DNA of 10,089 nucleotides from an uncultured Mediterranea sp. Its GTDB lineage: Bacteria > Bacteroidota > Bacteroidia > Bacteroidales > Bacteroidaceae. Positions 6,398-10,089 of the stretch are shown in pieces (position 1 is the stretch's first letter; each line of letters opens with the position of its first letter). Where the stretch lies: assembly GCA_946007445.1 (NCBI GenBank), contig CAMGAL010000050.1, positions 1 through 10,089 on the forward strand, in the 5' to 3' direction. The translations under genes and the position numbers were made by a program. The notes below the pieces were generated by a model. The model made no database searches. It saw only the letters and a list, made by a program, of their open reading frames with translations, and was not told the DNA's origin.

Positions 6398-7444
6398 ATG
6401 AAGAAAAAGATTCTCTTGGTCTTGTTGGCCATCCTGGCAGGGGCAGCCATCTGGCTGGCCTTGCTGTTTCGCGAGCAGTATGCTGCCGCCCAAAGTGTAC
6501 AGCAAGTCGCCTCCGACATGTATTCCCTCACCTACGAGGGAGATTATGGCTTCGATGATTTCCTGGCACAAGGAGGAGCCTCCAGCACGGCCGAGGTAGC
6601 CGCCTACATCGGCTCGTTCCTGACACACGGCTTGGTCAAGGTGGTGCCCGACCCACAGACCTTCGGTTGCAGCTCGCTGACCGTCAAGAACTTGATTGGC
6701 GAAACCTTGAGCGGACGAAACTTCGACTGGCCCGATTGCTCCTCAGACATTGTGGTCATACGTACCTATCCCAAGCAGGGATATGCCTCCATCGCCACCA
6801 CTCCCATCATGTTCCTGGGATTCGGCAAAGATTGGAAACCCGTCCGGATGATGGACCGCATGATGCTGCTCTCTGCCATCTATGTACCGCTGGACGGACT
6901 GAACGAGCGTGGCCTCTACGTGGCTGACCTCGTGGCCGGCGATACCGTCAAGACCGACCAGCAGACCTCACGCCCCGACCTGACAACCACCACGGCCATC
7001 CGACTGCTGCTCGACAAGGCAGCTACCGTCGATGAGGCGCTTGCCCTGCTGGGCCAGTATGACATGCACTCCGACATCCAGTATGCCCACCACTTGGCCA
7101 TCGCCGATGCCTCGGGGCGCAGTGTGGTGGTGGAGTGGGTACACGATGAGATGCTGGTGGTGGATAGCCCCATCTGTACCAATCACTATCTGGCCGAAAG
7201 CGATTGCAAGGGCACTTCGCTCTTTTTGGACAGCTCTGTGCAGCGATATGAGTCGCTACAAGCTGACCTAGCGCAACATGACGTCATGAGCGAACCCGAG
7301 GTGACAGCCGCCATGCAAGCCGTGGCCGGTAGCGACATCACGCGATGGAGCGTGGTCTTCAATCACAAGCAACTCACCGCAACCTACTATCAATACGCCG
7401 ACTTTGGTCATCCGCTCTTCTTCCGCCTGCAGGCGAAGAGGTGA
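6398..7444 (+). CDS. Choloylglycine hydrolase/linear amide C-N hydrolase family protein (Ntn hydrolase)
   Basis: The 348-residue protein belongs to the Ntn-hydrolase group that includes bile salt hydrolase, penicillin V acylase and related amidases, which cleave linear amide bonds with an N-terminal cysteine. The nucleophile is Cys91 in FGCSSLTVKN, followed by the family motif GRNFDW (Arg107, Asp110), LDGLNERGLYVA, PDLTTTTAIRLLLDKAATVDEAL (about 193-215), TNHYLAE (Asn262) and TRWSVVFN (315-322). Residues 5-23 are a hydrophobic helix, a signal peptide or membrane anchor, so it acts in the periplasm or at the envelope. Because Cys91 is internal, activity would require cleavage between Gly90 and Cys91, removing a propeptide of roughly 60 residues; true bile salt hydrolases simply lose Met1. 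The substrate is unknown: bile-acid conjugates, N-acyl amides and acylated amino acids are all possible, and it should not be called a bile salt hydrolase without testing. It has its own promoter after a terminator. Confidence 0.85.
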   Translation: MKKKILLVLLAILAGAAIWLALLFREQYAAAQSVQQVASDMYSLTYEGDYGFDDFLAQGGASSTAEVAAYIGSFLTHGLVKVVPDPQTFGCSSLTVKNLIGETLSGRNFDWPDCSSDIVVIRTYPKQGYASIATTPIMFLGFGKDWKPVRMMDRMMLLSAIYVPLDGLNERGLYVADLVAGDTVKTDQQTSRPDLTTTTAIRLLLDKAATVDEALALLGQYDMHSDIQYAHHLAIADASGRSVVVEWVHDEMLVVDSPICTNHYLAESDCKGTSLFLDSSVQRYESLQADLAQHDVMSEPEVTAAMQAVAGSDITRWSVVFNHKQLTATYYQYADFGHPLFFRLQAKR

Positions 7445-7450
7445 TTTATC

Positions 7451-8935
7451 TCACCGCCGGACTATCCAAGGCTCTGCCCAGTTGCTTTCAACCTCTTCCC
7501 ATACGTCACCCTGCACATCGTCCAGCACCATAGCCGGGCGGAAATCCTCCTCGCGCAGCATCAGACGGATACGCTTCAGCTGCAAGCCACGTACGTGGCG
7601 CACATACAGCGCCCAGCAGGGCAACTCCCCGAACATGGAGAACTCCGGATAGTCTTGTATCTTCTCGGGTACCTCTTGCAGTCGGTGGAGGGGGACATAG
7701 GCCATGCCTTTCGAACTTCGCCCGGGACAGACTATCTCCATGTCCTCCAGCGTGACATCTTCGACACAGGCTTCGGGGATGCCTGTAATGGAACTGGGAA
7801 AGGGGTTGTGGAAGAAATTCACCTCCGGACCCCGCAAATCGTACTGCAGGTCGGGGCGACCGAAGGGCACCTCACACCACAAGCGGCTGATGTGTACGTC
7901 GCGTATCTGTCCGGGTTTCTCGCCCGACCGATGTCCCAGGCGGATGAAGAGGGCATTGCCGGTCTGTGTGGCCACGACATCACTGACCCGTACATGCTCG
8001 ATGCAGGCGCCGTCGACCGACTCGATAGCAATGGCCGAGCGGAAAGTGTCTTTCACGCGGATGCGGCTGATGTCCACATTTCGGAATCCTCCACGCGAGG
8101 CGGTGCCGAACTTCACTGCACTGGCGCTGCTACTTATCGTACAGTCGCTGATGAAGATGCTGTCGTTGCAGGCATCGGCGTGGTAGGACTTCAAGCAGAT
8201 GCCGTCGTCGGCCGAGTCGATGGTACAGCGACGGATGATGACATTGCGGCAGTCGGTCACGTCAATGCCATCGTTATTCCAGTAGGCACGGTTCACCACG
8301 CTCAGGTCTTCCAGCACCATTTGCCGACAGCGGTCAAACGAAAGTCCCCAGGCAGCACTGCTCCGAAGCGATACTCCCTGAACGCGTATGTCACGGCAAT
8401 CCACGAAGAAGAACAGTTTGGGGCGAGCCGTTTCGTTGGGGCGCATCCGCTTGTAGTTGTAGTGAGGGTCTATGCGAATCCCGGCATGGTGCAGGCTGTC
8501 CACAGCCAAGGCGAGGGCTCTCCCGTTGCCGTCAATGGTGCCCTGACCCGTGATGGCAATCTGTTCGGCACCATCGGCCAGCAGCAGGGCCAACTGCGAA
8601 TTGTCATTCCGCTCCAGGTCTTGCGATTTCTGCAAGGCGGTGTAGTGTTCCGGATTGCTGCTTCCCAAGAGGGTGGCTCCCTGCTCCAGATAGAGCTCCA
8701 CACCGTTGCGCAGTTGCAGGCTGCCCGTCAAGTAGCATCCGGCTGGGAAGCACAGTTTGCCTCCACCTTGTCCGGCCAGGTCGTTGATGGCTTGTTGCAA
8801 CTGTCGGGTGTTCAAGGTTACTCCGTCACCTCGTACACCCCATTGGCTGACGGGCACTTCCTGTCGGGCGGCTGCGGCCAGACTCCATAGCAGGCATCCT
8901 ACCCAAAGTATCTCTCTGATTGCAAGGTTCTTCAT
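7451..8935 (-). CDS. Glycoside hydrolase family 28-type (polygalacturonase-like) secreted enzyme
   Basis: This 494-residue protein has a signal peptide (residues 1 to about 23, cleavage near SLAAAA) and the right-handed beta-helix of GH28 pectin-degrading enzymes. The start of the fold is clear in WGVRGDGVTLNTRQLQQAINDL and GGGKLCFPAGCYLTGSLQLRNGVELYLEQGATLLGS. Catalytic acid motifs are present as NNDGID (220-225, usual NTD) and Asp243-Asp244 in SADDGICLKS. The usual GHG and RIK motifs are not present: the equivalent places read AVKFGTASRGGF (273-284) and FRSAIAIES. This variant pattern occurs in a subset of bacterial GH28-like proteins as I recall, so it may act on an unusual pectic side chain. 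The ATG at 8935 was chosen because it starts the signal peptide and follows a promoter; the frame stays open upstream into thiF but that part is not coding. It is convergent with the amidase gene, 6 bp apart, and no SusCD pair or other pectin gene is in view. Confidence 0.88.
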   Translation of the reverse strand: MKNLAIREILWVGCLLWSLAAAARQEVPVSQWGVRGDGVTLNTRQLQQAINDLAGQGGGKLCFPAGCYLTGSLQLRNGVELYLEQGATLLGSSNPEHYTALQKSQDLERNDNSQLALLLADGAEQIAITGQGTIDGNGRALALAVDSLHHAGIRIDPHYNYKRMRPNETARPKLFFFVDCRDIRVQGVSLRSSAAWGLSFDRCRQMVLEDLSVVNRAYWNNDGIDVTDCRNVIIRRCTIDSADDGICLKSYHADACNDSIFISDCTISSSASAVKFGTASRGGFRNVDISRIRVKDTFRSAIAIESVDGACIEHVRVSDVVATQTGNALFIRLGHRSGEKPGQIRDVHISRLWCEVPFGRPDLQYDLRGPEVNFFHNPFPSSITGIPEACVEDVTLEDMEIVCPGRSSKGMAYVPLHRLQEVPEKIQDYPEFSMFGELPCWALYVRHVRGLQLKRIRLMLREEDFRPAMVLDDVQGDVWEEVESNWAEPWIVRR

Positions 8936-8950
8936 GTCGTTTTTTCTTTT

Positions 8951-8964
8951 CCCCGTTAATGGGG
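8951..8964. repeat. Near-palindrome at the presumed start of the GH28 transcript
   Basis: CCCCGTTAATGGGG is palindromic except for one G/T pair. It follows the GH28 -7 element at once and would straddle the transcription start. On the minus strand it is followed by AAAAG, not a T-run, so it is not a good terminator for the thiamine operon. It could be an operator or a small leader hairpin. Confidence 0.35.
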
Positions 8965-8996
8965 CAAAAATAGGCATAAATATTAGAATTCCAAAA
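8965..8996 (-). promoter_or_regulatory. Promoter of the GH28 gene (-33 and -7)
   Basis: On the minus strand TTTTG (8996-8992) is followed after 19 bases by TATTTTTG (8972-8965), a good match to the Bacteroidetes promoter in both elements and spacing. The -33 element lies inside the last codons of thiF. Transcription would begin near 8958, about 23 bases before the ATG at 8935. Confidence 0.72.
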
Positions 8997-9672
8997 GAAA
9001 ACTCTGCATCGTGAGCAGGTCGATGGTCCAGAGCTTGCCCACCAGGGGATCTCCGTAGCCCACCAGCAGTTGGAGAGCTTGGTTGGCCTCTACTGCGCCC
9101 ACCATGGCCGGGGTGACACCCACTACGGCATTGTCGGGCTTCGGTAGATGCTCGTCGGGATAGAGCTCCCGATAGCGTCGCGGACGCTTGCCGTAGTGGA
9201 ACACCGACACTTGCCCTTCGTATCCGCAGATGGCTCCATAGACGTAGGGCTTGCCGAGGGCGGCACAGGTGTCGTCCAGCAGAAAGCGTGTCTCGAAGTT
9301 GTCGCAGGCATCCACGACCAGGTCGTAGCGGCTCACGATCGCTGCGGCATTCTCGGTGCTGAGGCGGATGGGGTGAGGCTCTATCTGTACCTCGCTGTTG
9401 AGGCTCTGCAGCCGTCGGGCGGCACACTCCACCTTGGACATCCCCACCTCCGACTCCGCGTAGAGCACTTGCCGCTGCAGGTTGCTGACGCTCACCGTGT
9501 CGGCATCCACCAGTCCCAAGGTGCCTACGCCGGCACCGGCCAGATAGATGGAGATGGGGGAGCCCAGTCCCCCGACGCCAACTATCAGTACCCGTGCCTG
9601 GCGCAACCGTTCTTGCCCTTCCCTGCCCCAATGAGGCAGGCGGATCTGGCTGTCCGACGGGGCTATGCTCAT
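8983..9672 (-). CDS. thiF: ThiF/MoeB/HesA family adenylyltransferase (thiamine thiazole sulfur transfer)
   Basis: The 229-residue protein is an E1-like adenylating enzyme. In thiamine synthesis ThiF activates the C-terminal glycine of ThiS with ATP so that it can accept sulfur for the thiazole ring. The nucleotide-binding loop is GVGGLGSP (32-39), followed by LVDADTVSVSNLQRQVLY (Asp56, Arg67), Lys80 and DACDNFETR (121-129). The start at 9672 is fixed by a TGATG overlap with the end of thiH, implying translational coupling. Three features known from E. coli ThiF are absent: the zinc-binding CxxC pairs, the cysteine that forms the thiocarboxylate-derived acyl disulfide (the region reads PDNAVVGVTPAMVG), and the Arg of the N-terminal SRQI motif (here DSQI, Ser8). 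MoeB is an alternative by sequence, but the operon position favours ThiF. It is the last gene of the operon; no clear terminator follows. Confidence 0.85.
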   Translation of the reverse strand: MSIAPSDSQIRLPHWGREGQERLRQARVLIVGVGGLGSPISIYLAGAGVGTLGLVDADTVSVSNLQRQVLYAESEVGMSKVECAARRLQSLNSEVQIEPHPIRLSTENAAAIVSRYDLVVDACDNFETRFLLDDTCAALGKPYVYGAICGYEGQVSVFHYGKRPRRYRELYPDEHLPKPDNAVVGVTPAMVGAVEANQALQLLVGYGDPLVGKLWTIDLLTMQSFLLEF

Positions 9673-10089
9673 CAGGTTTTGGCTTTCAGGTCGAACGAGG
9701 CATCCCAATCCTTCCATACCGGTTCGCGCCCCATGCGGCGGAGGGCCGCATTCATCTCTACCGCCGTGCGCTCGTCGCTCACGTGGAATTGCTCCAAGGC
9801 CTGCGGATAGCTGTAGTAGCCGCCCGGTTCGGTCTTGCTCTCAGCACTCATGGTAGTCACACCCAGCGTGGCCATGTGGTCGCGTATCTCGGCCGGCTCA
9901 CGTGTAGAGTAGGAGATGTCTACATCGTGGTCGAAGATGCGCATGGCGAAGGTCACCTGTGCCAGTTCGCGGTCGCTCATGATGACGTTGGGCTGGAAGC
10001 CTCCGTTCTCCGAGGGGCGCATACGGGGGATGTTGACGCTGTAGTTGGTGCGCCAGTAGTGCTTCTGGTGGTTGCGCAGGTGGTAGGGC
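9672..10089 (-). CDS. thiH: 2-iminoacetate synthase ThiH, C-terminal part (runs off the window)
   Basis: Only the last 138 residues are in the window; the frame is open through the right edge at 10089, so the N-terminal part with the radical SAM CxxxCxxC motif lies outside. What is seen is typical of ThiH: YWRTNYSVNIPRMRPSENGG, the stretch TFAMRIFDHDVDISYSTREP, TTMSAESKTEPGGY, and the ending QFHVSDERT ... REPVWKDWD. ThiH splits tyrosine with S-adenosylmethionine to give dehydroglycine for the thiazole moiety of thiamine and works with ThiG, ThiS and ThiF. Its stop codon overlaps the thiF start (TGATG). In Bacteroides the usual order is thiS, thiE, thiG, thiC, thiH, thiF, so the rest of the operon and probably a TPP riboswitch should lie further right. 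Confidence 0.93.
   Translation of the reverse strand, partial: PYHLRNHQKHYWRTNYSVNIPRMRPSENGGFQPNVIMSDRELAQVTFAMRIFDHDVDISYSTREPAEIRDHMATLGVTTMSAESKTEPGGYYSYPQALEQFHVSDERTAVEMNAALRRMGREPVWKDWDASFDLKAKT

Noticed and set aside
7595..8890. Long 431-residue open frame on the plus strand, antisense to GH28
   Set aside because: It is a shadow of the GH28 codon pattern in high-GC DNA, has no recognisable domain and no promoter of the local type before it.
8951..8982. Terminator of the thiamine operon
   Set aside because: The only hairpin candidate, CCCC/GGGG, is 4 to 5 bp and is followed by A residues on the transcribed strand, not a T-run.
8936..9631. In-frame upstream extension of the GH28 gene to a 726-residue protein
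   Set aside because: The extra 232 residues overlap thiF in another frame, are rich in Arg/Gly/Ser with no domain, and precede a clear signal peptide and promoter.

Overview
The window looks like chromosomal DNA from a high-GC member of the Bacteroidales (GC high by eye, perhaps 57-60%; not computed). The main evidence is a recurring Bacteroidetes-type -7 promoter element, TAnnTTTG, in front of six of the genes, with a TTG/TTTG -33 element at the expected 19-20 bp spacing in two cases. Ribosome-binding sites are weak or absent, as is usual in this phylum. The proteins (Lrp, MetY, MnmA paralogue, TonB receptor, GH28, ThiH-ThiF order) resemble Bacteroidaceae-type proteins from memory. Genus cannot be assigned from the sequence alone. 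No rRNA, tRNA, CRISPR array, insertion sequence or phage gene is visible.

Layout. (a) 69-539, minus: an Lrp/AsnC regulator, divergent from (b) 759-2045, plus: a PLP-dependent O-acetylhomoserine sulfhydrylase-type enzyme (metY). The 219 bp between them holds two facing promoters, stacked inverted repeats and a hairpin in the lrp leader. (c) 2065-3147: an MnmA-type tRNA 2-thiouridylase, 19 bp after metY and probably co-transcribed. (d) 3157-3732: a NarL/LuxR-type regulator with a GTG start and a degenerate receiver domain. (e) 3806-6274: a TonB-dependent outer-membrane receptor of the iron-complex/siderophore type, not SusC, with two inverted repeats in its promoter. A strong intrinsic terminator (6327-6358) closes this unit. 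(f) 6398-7444: an exported or membrane-anchored Ntn hydrolase of the choloylglycine hydrolase/linear amide family. (g) 7451-8935, minus: a secreted GH28-type pectin-active enzyme, convergent with (f) and only 6 bp away. (h) 8983-9672, minus: thiF, coupled by a TGATG stop/start overlap to (i) thiH, whose 5' part lies outside the window. These two are the tail of a thiamine-biosynthesis operon.

Functional logic. metY and mnmA are both sulfur-handling genes, and the divergent Lrp regulator is a plausible controller of metY. The LuxR-type regulator sits directly upstream of the receptor and is its most likely regulator; the Ntn hydrolase is adjacent but has its own promoter after a terminator. 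The GH28 gene appears to be a stand-alone gene whose promoter -33 element lies inside the 3' end of thiF.

Most of the window is ordinary metabolism. Points deserving a second look are: a MetY-like enzyme lacking the usual active-site tyrosine, a ThiF lacking the zinc cysteines, sulfur-transfer cysteine and N-terminal arginine known from E. coli, a receiver domain with no phosphorylatable Asp, a GH28 enzyme with only half of the canonical catalytic motifs, and the uncharacterised regulator-receptor-amidase neighbourhood.
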